Shown piece by piece: positions 8,701 through 15,107 of a stretch of 31,262 nucleotides of DNA. The notes beneath the pieces are model-generated. The model was not told the origin of the DNA. It ran no database searches and saw only the letters and a list, made by a program, of their open reading frames with translations. Numbering within the stretch: the first letter of the stretch is position 1; every line of letters starts with the position of its first letter. The translations under genes were made by a program, and so were the position numbers. Origin of the DNA: a virus; IMG/VR virus record IMGVR_UViG_3300029286_003703, positions 1 to 31,262 of that record; one strand, 5' to 3'.

Positions 8701-9090
8701 TTACATGCAGTCTACGATAACCAGATTAAACTCTGTGTCGCTTCCCATCTTCTTCATGAACTGTTCAAAGGCCCATGCAGAATTCAGGATAGCCCGTTTG
8801 CCGTTTAGATAACCAACTTCTTTCCCTACTCCGACACACCCTTCAGATTCATCCTCTCTGTTCAAGATATGAAAGAGCAAGGCAGAATGACCGGGAACAA
8901 CAATCTCAAAGGTATCAGAATACTTACGCCCGTGAAAACGCTTGCAGAGATAATTCCCAACGGAAATACTGAAGTGAATGTCTGCCTCGTCCGGTTGAAG
9001 GGTAAAACATTCCACCTTTCCGTCGATGGTAAGAATACCGATGATTCCATCTTCGGTTCGTTCAACCCTTATGAGTCGTAAGTGCTTCAT
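8701..9090 (-). CDS. DUF5675-family protein
   Basis: This protein has 129 residues, starting MKHLRLIRVERTEDGIIGILTIDGK. The pattern of an N-terminal strand pair, CFTLQPDEAD, a GNYLCKRFHGRKYSDTFEIV segment, HILNREDESEGCVGVGKE and a C-terminal AFEQFMKKMG helix matches my memory of DUF5675 proteins, which are frequent near lysis modules of phages and in related secretion clusters. The conserved Glu/Gly/Cys/Gly cluster (EGCVGVG) may form an active or binding site; the biochemical activity is not established to my knowledge. It overlaps the upstream gene by ATGA. Its sequence is more AT-rich than the flanking tail genes. Confidence 0.7.
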   Translation of the reverse strand: MKHLRLIRVERTEDGIIGILTIDGKVECFTLQPDEADIHFSISVGNYLCKRFHGRKYSDTFEIVVPGHSALLFHILNREDESEGCVGVGKEVGYLNGKRAILNSAWAFEQFMKKMGSDTEFNLVIVDCM

Positions 9091-9425
9091 CTATCCTCCT
9101 GATGTCTTATCTGATCTTCCATTCTTTCCAGCTTATGATTGAAATTATCTTCTTGCGCCTGACAGTGAGTCATATCAACCTTTTCATCCATTTTAGTTAT
9201 TATCTTCTCTACCTCATCTTTAGTATCAGATTGACATTTTGAAAACCGAGTCCACCATTCTTTAATAGCTTCCTCTTTTAGCTCATCAATTTGTTTATCC
9301 TTCTCATCTTTTCGTTCAAATTGTCTTTTGATTCCATACCACAGCAAAGCCAAGCATAGAGGAATGAATACATTACTTAATATAAGATCCCAAGTAACCA
9401 CTAAATTAGATGATTGTGGCATCAT
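9087..9425 (-). CDS. Membrane-anchored coiled-coil protein, spanin- or holin-like
   Basis: This protein has 112 residues. Residues about 10-31 form one membrane segment (WDLILSNVFIPLCLALLWYG). After it, almost the whole chain is highly charged helix with heptad-like spacing (FERKDEKDKQIDELKEEAIKEWW, MDEKVDMTHCQAQEDNFNHKLERMEDQ). A single N-terminal anchor followed by a coiled coil resembles inner-membrane spanin subunits and some holin-accessory proteins. A predicted lipoprotein lies two genes upstream, as expected for a two-component spanin, but the order and spacing are not the classical nested form. The gene is AT-rich. The role is inferred from topology only. Confidence 0.5.
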   Translation of the reverse strand: MMPQSSNLVVTWDLILSNVFIPLCLALLWYGIKRQFERKDEKDKQIDELKEEAIKEWWTRFSKCQSDTKDEVEKIITKMDEKVDMTHCQAQEDNFNHKLERMEDQIRHQEDR

Positions 9426-9437
9426 AAACTCCTATAC

Positions 9438-9851
9438 TTAATTAACAATCTCAAACTCATCGCTTAATTTACTGACAACCACATCCCGAAAGCCAAAGTA
9501 TTCATAAATGACCGTATAGTTTATTTGATACTTACCCGGCATTTCCCCGTTGCTTGTTCTGATAAACCCAATTCTCTTTGCTTCGCCTACCGGGACCGCG
9601 CTTATATGAGGTGAATAGTTTACCACTCGATCATTGATTAGTTGCCTGTAAACCGTTCCAGCTTTATCCGTGTGCTTTATGTAATGGACTTCAAAAAGAA
9701 CATCCCTCCCGATCTCTACACACTTACCTCCGTTAAGGATAGTTACTGACTTAATCTCAATCGGATTCAACGGCCACCACATCAGGCAAAGCATAATGAT
9801 GCTTGGCAAGATCATCGTAGCGATAATTATTTTTAGCCAATGCTTACCCAT
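9438..9851 (-). CDS. Membrane-anchored beta-domain protein of unknown function
   Basis: This protein has 137 residues. A basic start (MGKHWLK) and a hydrophobic segment at residues about 7-27 (IIIATMILPSIIMLCLMWW) form an uncleaved signal anchor. The remaining 110 residues alternate in beta pattern (IEIKSVTILNGGKCVEIGRD, VLFEVHYIKHTDKAGTVYRQL, GKYQINYTVIYEYFGFRDVVV), suggesting an immunoglobulin-like periplasmic domain. A good ribosome site (AAGGAGA) precedes the ATG. It lies between the lipoprotein and the coiled-coil membrane protein, in the most AT-rich part of the window. No family is recognised. It could be a lysis or superinfection protein of the envelope, but nothing in the sequence decides this. 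Confidence 0.5.
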   Translation of the reverse strand: MGKHWLKIIIATMILPSIIMLCLMWWPLNPIEIKSVTILNGGKCVEIGRDVLFEVHYIKHTDKAGTVYRQLINDRVVNYSPHISAVPVGEAKRIGFIRTSNGEMPGKYQINYTVIYEYFGFRDVVVSKLSDEFEIVN

Positions 9852-9883
9852 TGCCGTCTCCTTTCAACGAATTGGCGGAACTG

Positions 9884-10462
9884 TTACGGCACAACTACCA
9901 CAGGAGTTTCAAATACTGGCGGAACCACAACTACAGGAGGAACCACAACTACAGGAGGAACTACTGTCACCGGAGGCTGTTCAATCATCCCGGCAGCAGT
10001 ATTGCCATTCCCTGTGATCCCGCCAACGTGCATATTGCCCGAGGTCTTAACACTGGCAGAGTTGCCCGTCCCGGTGACAGACTGATTATAAGTAGTCGTC
10101 GTCGTTCCGGCTGCATCTCCAACCGCTTTGACCATACCCCAGGCGCCGAGCCACGGGAGGGCCGCGCCGACGATGTTAAGCCATGGTTGCACGTAATCTT
10201 TTTGCTGGTACTGGGTCAGGACGTCATTCGTTCCGCCCGACGGGAGTTGAAACACCCGCAAGGCGGAAACGTTCTGCAAAACGATGGGTTGAGAGGCGTC
10301 TGCCGCCGTCATTTCAAAGATAGGCTGCGAGACTGCCCGCTGAGACATGGCAACCTTGGCCTCATAGAAAGCCTTCTCTCCGGCGAGTTGGTTCGCCGAC
10401 ATGCAGCCGGTGACGAAAAGCAATAAAATCATGATCATCAATAAGCAAATAATTTTTTTCAT
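9884..10462 (-). CDS. Predicted lipoprotein with a PPVVVV-repeat tail
   Basis: This protein has 192 residues. The signal peptide (MKKIICLLMIMILLLF) ends in the lipobox VTGC with Cys20 as the lipidation site, so the mature protein should sit in a membrane and face the periplasm. The middle has an Ala-rich helix, a hydrophobic patch (PWLNIVGAALPWLGAWGMVKAVG) and a Ser/Thr/Gly/Asn-rich linker. The last 30 residues are near-perfect repeats of PPVVVV, encoded by tandem 18-base units at about 9890-9965. The start overlaps the stop of a tiny basic reading frame upstream. It could be an outer-membrane spanin subunit or a virion/exclusion lipoprotein; lipidation is well supported, the role is not. Confidence 0.65.
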   Translation of the reverse strand: MKKIICLLMIMILLLFVTGCMSANQLAGEKAFYEAKVAMSQRAVSQPIFEMTAADASQPIVLQNVSALRVFQLPSGGTNDVLTQYQQKDYVQPWLNIVGAALPWLGAWGMVKAVGDAAGTTTTTYNQSVTGTGNSASVKTSGNMHVGGITGNGNTAAGMIEQPPVTVVPPVVVVPPVVVVPPVFETPVVVVP

Positions 10463-10548
10463 GACATCTTCCTCTTTTTTTTCTTGCGGGCCTTCTGTTT
10501 TTTGAGTTTCCGGGCCTGTTCTTTTAAGGCCAACTTGCCGGTCTTCAT
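10459..10548 (-). CDS. Possible tiny, very basic protein (29 residues)
   Basis: An ATG at 10548 opens a frame MKTGKLALKEQARKLKKQ... of which about half the residues are Lys or Arg; its TGA overlaps the ATG of the lipoprotein gene (TCATGA). It starts 6 bases after the stop of the frameshifted chaperone. Overlap with the next start favours translation, perhaps as a coupling peptide for the lipoprotein, but the length is at the limit of what can be judged and no ribosome site stands out. Low confidence. Confidence 0.3.
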   Translation of the reverse strand: MKTGKLALKEQARKLKKQKARKKKKRKMS

Positions 10549-10553
10549 CCGAT

Positions 10554-11173
10554 TTATGTCCCCTTGATCGATTTGTAATATCTCTCCCAGAGTTCGATTT
10601 CGGTCCGCGTCAAAAAGCCCTGGGGAAACAGGTCCGGCCTCAGCTCGTAGAGGAATCGCCCCCTGGCGTATCCGAGGGCGAGGCAGGCGCGGACTTCGGC
10701 GTCTCGCCAGAGGGCGGCTGTTTTCCCGGCAACTGGCCCTGCCCGGTCAACTGGACGATCCGGTTCGTGAGCTGGAAGAATTCGACCGGGAAGGTCTCGC
10801 AGAGACGGATAGCCAGATCCGGAGTGCAGGGCGGGTCAACGCTGCCCAGGACCAGGTGCTCCAGCCGCTTGGCGATGTCCTGCGGCGTGGAGCCGCCGAC
10901 GCCGAGGAGCTCCTTGACCGCCTCGGTCTGCTCCTTGGCCGCCCCGGAGGCGAGCCCCTCCAGGATCGCGGCGACGTTCCTGTTCCTCTCCGCCGCTTCG
11001 TTTGACCGGCCGAGCTCATGGCCGGTCAACCCGCGGACCTTCCAGGCGGCCTTTGCGCCGTCCGGAAAAAACGCGGCCAGATCCGGGACCGGGACCTCCT
11101 CGGTCCGGGGGGTCCACTTCGTTTTCAAGAATTTCTTGGCGTCGAAACCTGTGACCTTCTTTTCGGTCGTCAT
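10554..11173 (-). CDS. Tail assembly chaperone, -1 frameshift product (GT-like)
   Basis: The predicted fusion has 206 residues: 151 from the zero frame, then 55 in the -1 frame after slippage at GGGAAAA. The -1 frame reads TAALWRDAEVRACLALG, then YARGRFLYELRPDLFPQGF and TRTEIELWERYYKSIKGT before TAA at 10556-10554. It is a well-composed protein segment with the Leu-Tyr-Glu-Leu and Glu-Leu-Trp motifs I associate with T-type chaperone tails, unlike the low-complexity zero-frame end. Chaperone pairs made by -1 frameshifting are an established, conserved feature of long-tailed phages; the G and GT forms are needed in a set ratio and do not enter the virion. Frameshift efficiency cannot be read from sequence. 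Confidence 0.75.
10640..11173 (-). CDS. Tail assembly chaperone, zero-frame product (G-like)
   Basis: This protein has 177 residues from the ATG at 11173 (after AGGAGG); longer readings would run through the palindromic repeats and are rejected. The start MTTEKKVTGFDAKKFLKTKWTPRTE and the domain with VPVPDLAAFFPDGAKAAWKVRGLTGHELGR look like the N-terminal half of phage tail assembly chaperones, which bind the tape measure protein while the tube forms. The C-terminus after residue 151 turns into low-complexity Pro/Ser/Gly sequence (PPSGETPKSAPASPSD), as expected for a reading past a frameshift site. It follows the tail tube gene directly, the standard position. The slippery sequence and longer product are listed separately. 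Confidence 0.8.
   Translation of the reverse strand: MTTEKKVTGFDAKKFLKTKWTPRTEEVPVPDLAAFFPDGAKAAWKVRGLTGHELGRSNEAAERNRNVAAILEGLASGAAKEQTEAVKELLGVGGSTPQDIAKRLEHLVLGSVDPPCTPDLAIRLCETFPVEFFQLTNRIVQLTGQGQLPGKQPPSGETPKSAPASPSDTPGGDSSTS
10721..10727 (-). promoter_or_regulatory. Slippery heptamer for -1 ribosomal frameshift
   Basis: On the coding strand the bases are G GGA AAA in the zero frame, a perfect X XXY YYZ heptamer and one base different from lambda's G GGA AAG. Slipping by -1 re-pairs as GGG AAA and enters the long -1 frame. About 50 bases downstream TCGCCC can pair with GGGCGA, a possible stimulatory stem; this is weaker evidence than the heptamer itself. Confidence 0.75.
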
Positions 11174-11205
11174 GATTCCTCCTGTGCGTGCGTTTCCACG
11201 TGCCC

Positions 11206-11230
11206 GGGGACAGATTTCAAATCTGTCCCC
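11206..11230. repeat. REP-like palindrome, family A, copy 1
   Basis: Perfect inverted repeat with 12-base arms (GGGGACAGATTT and its complement) around a single central base. It lies in the 106-base gap between the tail tube stop and the chaperone start, next to copy 2. As RNA it would form a stable hairpin. Related elements are at 11242, 12328, 18059 and 20201. Confidence 0.8.
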
Positions 11231-11241
11231 TGTTCTTACTG

Positions 11242-11278
11242 GTTTATGGGGACAGATTTCAAATCTGTCCCCATAAAC
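11242..11278. repeat. REP-like palindrome, family A, copy 2, extended arms
   Basis: Perfect inverted repeat with 18-base arms and one central base at 11260. The 12-base core is the same as copy 1, but six further bases on each side (GTTTAT / ATAAAC) also pair. It ends one base before the tail tube stop codon (complement 11280-11282), so it could act as an mRNA 3'-end hairpin for the tube gene or as an attenuator. Confidence 0.8.
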
Positions 11279-11279
11279 T

Positions 11280-12299
11280 TTACCCGGTGACTTCCTCCGC
11301 CGCCGCTTCCGCCGAGATCGTGCAAGCCGCCGTGATCTGATCACTGGCCGGGAAAGTCCGGGAGATCCCGAGTTTTCCCTGCATAAGCAGATACGGCGTC
11401 GAATTCAGCGCGTTTTGGTAGAACCTGAAAAAGAGCTCCGCATTTTTCAGCGACAGGAGCCCGTCGGAGATGCCGTCCTGCAGGTACGCCGTGAACGACC
11501 CCTGATTCAGCGACGAGGACGAGGAACCGAGCGTCATCCCGTAAATCTGTTTGGAACTGACGGAGTTCGTGGTTTCAGGGGGCACGAAATCCGAGGACTT
11601 CGGCACGTCCGTAAAGGCCGGCTCGTAATACTGGGCATAGACCTTTTTCGGCAATGCTCCGGTATGGATCAGCGGCAGGGCCGAGGCGAACGTGACACCG
11701 GCATTCCCGATCACTCCGCCGGAGACGTTGAAACGGTTCTCTTCCCAGGTCGGATAATCGTACCGTTCGCAGTGGGTGCCGACGACCTGTTTGATCTCCG
11801 TGGCCGCGATTTCAAGGGTGGTCGCGGACGACAGCCAGATCTGGGCGATCTCGATTGACCCCACGGGGATCAAAGGAGGGCCGCCTGCCGCGCCGCGCGT
11901 GTTGGAATGCGCCGTGCTGTCCGTCCCCTTGACGACCGCAATCGCCCCGGCAGAGTTGACCGTGATGGAGCTTTTGTTGTGGGTGTTGGCGGGACTGCCG
12001 CCCGTCGGCCTGACGACCGTGGTGTCCACCGCGGCGCCGACCGTGGTAAGCACGCCCGCCAGGTAGCAAGTGAGCGCGGCGACGTCGACCTTTTCATGCG
12101 ACCCGGATACGGCCGGAATCACAGCCCCGCCCGTAGCCAGACCGTCCGGCTTGACATCCGGCTCATATCCCGCCCGGTTCGACCACAGGGCATCCGCACT
12201 GCGGAAATCCTTGTGATCCCCTTGATCCGTCAGGGCTACGAATGTCACAATGTCCTGACCACTTTCATAACTGATTTTTGCATTGCTGGCATCACTCAT
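11280..12299 (-). CDS. Major tail tube protein-like
   Basis: This protein has 339 residues and starts MSDASNAKISYESGQDIVTFVALTDQ, an opening typical of tail tube proteins that stack as hexameric rings. The chain is beta-rich with Ser/Thr-rich loops (TLGSSSSSLNQGSFTAYLQDGISD), then LSLKNAELFFRFYQ, and an Ala-rich end (TISAEAAAEEVTG). It sits immediately before the chaperone with its frameshift site, exactly where the tube gene lies in lambda-type tails (V before G). It is flanked on both sides by palindromic repeats instead of overlapping its neighbours, in keeping with separate, high expression. The length is larger than many minimal tube proteins, suggesting an added surface domain. Confidence 0.7.
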   Translation of the reverse strand: MSDASNAKISYESGQDIVTFVALTDQGDHKDFRSADALWSNRAGYEPDVKPDGLATGGAVIPAVSGSHEKVDVAALTCYLAGVLTTVGAAVDTTVVRPTGGSPANTHNKSSITVNSAGAIAVVKGTDSTAHSNTRGAAGGPPLIPVGSIEIAQIWLSSATTLEIAATEIKQVVGTHCERYDYPTWEENRFNVSGGVIGNAGVTFASALPLIHTGALPKKVYAQYYEPAFTDVPKSSDFVPPETTNSVSSKQIYGMTLGSSSSSLNQGSFTAYLQDGISDGLLSLKNAELFFRFYQNALNSTPYLLMQGKLGISRTFPASDQITAACTISAEAAAEEVTG

Positions 12300-12327
12300 G
12301 GTTTGATTCCTCCTTCATTTTTGGTTG

Positions 12328-12356
12328 ACGGGGACAGATTTGAAATCCGTCCCCGT
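12328..12356. repeat. REP-like palindrome, family A, copy 3
   Basis: 14-base arms around a central base (12342) with one A/C mismatch; the core is GGGGACAGATTT-type, and two extra flanking bases per side (AC / GT) pair as well. It fills the 60-base gap between the cassette's last methyltransferase stop and the tail tube start, upstream of the tube's ribosome site. Confidence 0.75.
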
Positions 12357-12359
12357 TGG

Positions 12360-12914
12360 CTATACTCTGCCAATGGTTATGTACCTGTGCTCGTGCTCAG
12401 GACTTTTTACTGATTCCACCGCGGGCCAATGTTTACGCATCTCCCCCGCCCACCATGCCGCGTCCCCCTTGATCATCGTCAGATCCCGCCCGAGGCGGGT
12501 GTCCGGCCAGTCGTAAACCTCGATGATCAGGTTCCGGCAGGTCCGGCGCATCTCGGCCATGATGGCGTCCAGTTTCGCCGGATCGACGGTCATCAAAACA
12601 TTTATGCAGATCCCCCAGTCGGCGATCGGGAAATCCACCGGCAAGGCCTCCAGCGGCGCGATTGTATAGGTGAGGCGCTCGCCGATCAGCGCGCGGACCT
12701 CACCCTCGAGGGCCGCGTCGGCAAAATCGACCATGTTCACCCGTAAACAGAATTCAAGGAGGCCCGGCTCCGCGCGGCCGGTTCCGCTGCCATAATCATT
12801 GACGACACTCCCAGCGGGGATGTGTTGCCGTAGAAACGGCAAAAGCCGCAGGGCCGTCGAGCCGTTGCGGTAGTTTCCTTTTTGCCAGACCTCGTTGAAT
12901 ATTTCAGGCGTCAT
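12360..12914 (-). CDS. Class I SAM-dependent methyltransferase
   Basis: This protein has 184 residues from the ATG at 12914, which overlaps the upstream stop as ATGA; in-frame ATGs at 12923 and 12938 are alternatives. Motif I of the Rossmann-type methyltransferase fold is clear at residues about 34-43 (VVNDYGSGTGR), followed by an acidic second strand (VNMVDFADAAL) and the aromatic stretch FPIADWGICINVLMTVDP where motif IV normally lies. The substrate is unknown. It closes a six-gene coupled cassette with a methyltransferase-glycosyltransferase fusion and another methyltransferase, so a shared glycan or small-molecule target is more likely than DNA: no DNA methyltransferase NPPY/DPPY motif is visible. 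Confidence 0.7.
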   Translation of the reverse strand: MTPEIFNEVWQKGNYRNGSTALRLLPFLRQHIPAGSVVNDYGSGTGRAEPGLLEFCLRVNMVDFADAALEGEVRALIGERLTYTIAPLEALPVDFPIADWGICINVLMTVDPAKLDAIMAEMRRTCRNLIIEVYDWPDTRLGRDLTMIKGDAAWWAGEMRKHWPAVESVKSPEHEHRYITIGRV

Positions 12915-14086
12915 TCCGTCCATGCCCTCTTTACCCATCCGCCGCAGTCCGGCGGCTTCGGCAATCCGTGAAACATGACCACGCTGCATTCAGGGGGGTT
13001 CTCTCCGGCCAGATTATGCAGTTTGTAACTCTGGACGAACCGCTCCGGGAGAAGGTTCGCCAGGCCGGGAAACTCCCGGTTGATCCACTCCTGGTCGCCG
13101 GGGCTCTCCGGGGTTGGTTTTCCGGTTGCGACATATCTCTCCCAGATCTGCGGCGCCGCGCCGACCGTCAGGAGCACCGCCGAACTCTGACCATCCTGGT
13201 TCCGACTGTCCGTTTTCGGCCATCTCCCCGTCGGCCAGTCCTTCGCCATTGCGAAATCACTCTGATATTTCAAAAGGTCATCCAGCGGCCCGGTGATAAC
13301 AACATCCAAGTCGAGGAACAGCAGGCGCTTTGTGTTGATTCCGGGAATATCCGGCATATAAAGCCCCATCTTCCCCCACCACTTCGGGGCGTCATAGGGC
13401 AGAGGCGCGGTCCGGATGTGCGGATGAATCCCCCGCGGATTATCCGTGAAGCAGACGAAATCATAACCGACCAGGTGGACATTCCGCATGACCATCCCGG
13501 CCAGAATATTGACATATTCCGGGCCGTACTTATCGCCCGCCTTCAGGCAGCACACGGTCACGGCGTCGGCGCCCAAATTCTTCGGGCGCGCCCAGGTTTC
13601 ATCCGTCTCCAAAACAGGACAATTGACAGGAGAAAGCAGCTCCTTGACGGCCTGATTCACCCCCGGCCACAGGTAGTCGTGGCCCATGATCCACCCCGAA
13701 TCCTTGATCTTTGGCAGCCAGCGCAAAATATCCGTCCGGCACCCTTCATAGGTGTGATCCCCGTCAACGAAAACAAAGTCCAGCGAGCTATCGGCTATCG
13801 TCTCGGCGGCCTTGCTCATTTCCATTTCCAGGATGATCGATCGACCGCCATACGGCGCCTTCTTGCCATACACTTCCGCCCGGTTTTCAGTCTGGTCTTT
13901 ATGATGCGCAAAGTGGGGATAACGCGGATCCCAATTGTCCACGCCGATCAATGTCAGATCCGGGCACTCCTCCAGAAGCCGGAAATACGTTTTTCCGTAC
14001 CAGACGCCCAGCTCGGCGCCGATTTTCCAACCGTGTTTCTTTATGAGGCTTTCGATATACATCCCGCGCCTGTCCGTGATATTCAT
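12911..14086 (-). CDS. Fusion of a SAM methyltransferase and a glycosyltransferase-like domain
   Basis: This protein has 391 residues from the ATG at 14086, which overlaps the preceding stop as ATGA; longer upstream readings lie in the other gene. Residues about 1-185 form a Methyltransf_24-like domain: GAELGVWYGKTYFRLLEECP, LTLIGVDNWDPRYPHF, and LDFVFVDGDHTYEGC near residue 105, the Asp-Gly-Asp-His signature of sugar or metabolite methyltransferases. Residues about 195-391 resemble a nucleotide-sugar glycosyltransferase: Tyr-rich start, KWWGKMGLYMPDIPG, then RLLFLDLDVVITGPLDDLL near residue 252, where DLD is a DxD-type metal/nucleotide site, and DQEWINREFPG later. This domain order suggests transfer of a sugar together with its methylation. 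Substrates cannot be read from sequence. Confidence 0.7.
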   Translation of the reverse strand: MNITDRRGMYIESLIKKHGWKIGAELGVWYGKTYFRLLEECPDLTLIGVDNWDPRYPHFAHHKDQTENRAEVYGKKAPYGGRSIILEMEMSKAAETIADSSLDFVFVDGDHTYEGCRTDILRWLPKIKDSGWIMGHDYLWPGVNQAVKELLSPVNCPVLETDETWARPKNLGADAVTVCCLKAGDKYGPEYVNILAGMVMRNVHLVGYDFVCFTDNPRGIHPHIRTAPLPYDAPKWWGKMGLYMPDIPGINTKRLLFLDLDVVITGPLDDLLKYQSDFAMAKDWPTGRWPKTDSRNQDGQSSAVLLTVGAAPQIWERYVATGKPTPESPGDQEWINREFPGLANLLPERFVQSYKLHNLAGENPPECSVVMFHGLPKPPDCGGWVKRAWTE

Positions 14087-14601
14087 GCGACGCCCCCGAA
14101 GAGATAGAGTTTCCCCCAGGCGCCGAAGTCGATCTCCGCTATGGGCGGCGCGCCATTCCATGCGATGAATTGCTCCCGCGCGATCCCCACGCCGACGACC
14201 TCTTTTTCCGGGCATTCGATGATGATGTTCCGGGCGATCCGCTTGGCCTCCCGGAAACATTGTTCTTGCACCGGGGCCAGGTGATGCCAGAGCCGAAGGG
14301 CAACGAGGAGGTCATACCGGCCATCCGCGAAGGGCCAGGGGAAGATCCGGGCATCATGCAAAACTGTTTTTCTGTCGCCCGAGAAATCCCATTCCCCGTC
14401 CGGTAGATCCATCCGGTCGCTGCCGAAGATGAGCCCAGCGCCGAAAGCGCCGATCTCCAGAACCGATTTCGCTCGCTTGACTTCAAGGGTTTTGATGATC
14501 TCAATCGCCCGCGCGTGATAGATCCAGCGTTCCCGGTAGCTGCGCCATTTCTCGTTGCCGCTCACGTTCGCCTCAAAAGTTTCAAAATCAAGATATTTCA
14601 T
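14083..14601 (-). CDS. Class I SAM methyltransferase-like protein
   Basis: This protein has 172 residues. The N-terminal helical part (WRSYRERWIYHARAIEIIK) leads to motif I, VLEIGAFGAGLIFG (residues about 46-60), then DARIFPWPFADGRYDLLVALRLWHHL, the strand and post-strand segment usual in Methyltransf_11-type enzymes, and IIIECPEKEVVGVGI. The spacing and the acidic end of strand 2 are less standard than in the neighbouring methyltransferases, so loss of activity is possible. It overlaps both neighbours by ATGA (14598-14601 and 14083-14086), placing it firmly in the cassette. The target is unknown. Confidence 0.65.
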   Translation of the reverse strand: MKYLDFETFEANVSGNEKWRSYRERWIYHARAIEIIKTLEVKRAKSVLEIGAFGAGLIFGSDRMDLPDGEWDFSGDRKTVLHDARIFPWPFADGRYDLLVALRLWHHLAPVQEQCFREAKRIARNIIIECPEKEVVGVGIAREQFIAWNGAPPIAEIDFGAWGKLYLFGGVA

Positions 14602-15107
14602 TTTTCAACCCTCACATTCGGCACGGTCTCCCGCCCCAGGGCCGCCAGGATGGAACAACGGTTTTTCCCGTCCCTTACCAGGAATCGGGGGACACGATGC
14701 GGCATCATGTCCCCGAATATTGCGGGCCGCTCCGTCATGGTGATCGGCGGCCCCTCCTGGGGCAGATATCCCCGCGCTAAAATGCTTTCCAGGACCGGCA
14801 GGTGCAACCGATCGTATCGGCGTTCCGCCGCCTCCTGGACGATCTGGCGGTCCGCGAGTAGTTTGTCGGCGGGCATCGGGATCCCGCGCTCCTGATAAAT
14901 CTCGCGGACGAAATTCTCTGTGGAAATCTCGTTTTTCCTGCTCTCGCTTGCGTAAATAGAGGCGCGAAACTCCGATATGATATTCCGGCAACGATCAGGG
15001 TGGCCCGCGAGATATTCGCGATATCCCAGGCAGAGCGGCCCGCCCAGCACGGCGATGTGCGGTTCGGTGCTGTAGTCGATCAGGCGGATGGGGATTTCTC
15101 TAAGCAT
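14598..15107 (-). CDS. ParB/sulfiredoxin-like domain protein interrupted by a repeat-encoded segment
   Basis: This protein has 169 residues. The N-terminus (MLREIPIRLIDYSTEPHIAV) and a Glu/Arg-rich helical middle lead to a C-terminal motif FLVRDGKNRCSILAALG near residues 140-157, then VPNVRVEK. An Asp-Gly-x-x-Arg box followed by a helix is the signature of ParB/Srx-type nucleotide-binding domains, found in DNA partition proteins but also in stand-alone phage and glycan-cluster proteins. Directly before this box, residues GDMMPHRVP are encoded by a palindromic element (14688-14714) related to the intergenic repeats, in frame and without a stop. It overlaps its upstream neighbour by 8 bases and its downstream one by ATGA. 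A role as kinase- or NTP-dependent enzyme is possible; partition is unlikely. Confidence 0.5.
   Translation of the reverse strand: MLREIPIRLIDYSTEPHIAVLGGPLCLGYREYLAGHPDRCRNIISEFRASIYASESRKNEISTENFVREIYQERGIPMPADKLLADRQIVQEAAERRYDRLHLPVLESILARGYLPQEGPPITMTERPAIFGDMMPHRVPRFLVRDGKNRCSILAALGRETVPNVRVEK
14688..14714. repeat. REP-like palindrome, family B, copy inside a coding region
   Basis: 13-base arms (GGGGACACGATGC against GCATCATGTCCCC) around one central base at 14701, with one mismatch. The outer GGGGACA/TGTCCCC matches family A; the inner GATGC/GCATC differs. The only other copy is at 19163. Unlike all the others it lies inside a gene and is translated in frame. Confidence 0.7.

Noticed and set aside
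11174-11344. Longer N-terminus for the tail chaperone, reading upstream to 11344
   Set aside because: That extension runs through two palindromes and the tail tube stop region; the ATG at 11173 has a good ribosome site.
12968-14107. A 379-codon open frame on the plus strand
   Set aside because: Antisense of the methyltransferase-glycosyltransferase fusion; no motif on this strand.
14598-15107. Plasmid-type partition ParB
   Set aside because: Only the Asp-Gly-x-x-Arg box fits. There is no central HTH domain, no ParA partner and the context is a sugar/methyl cassette.
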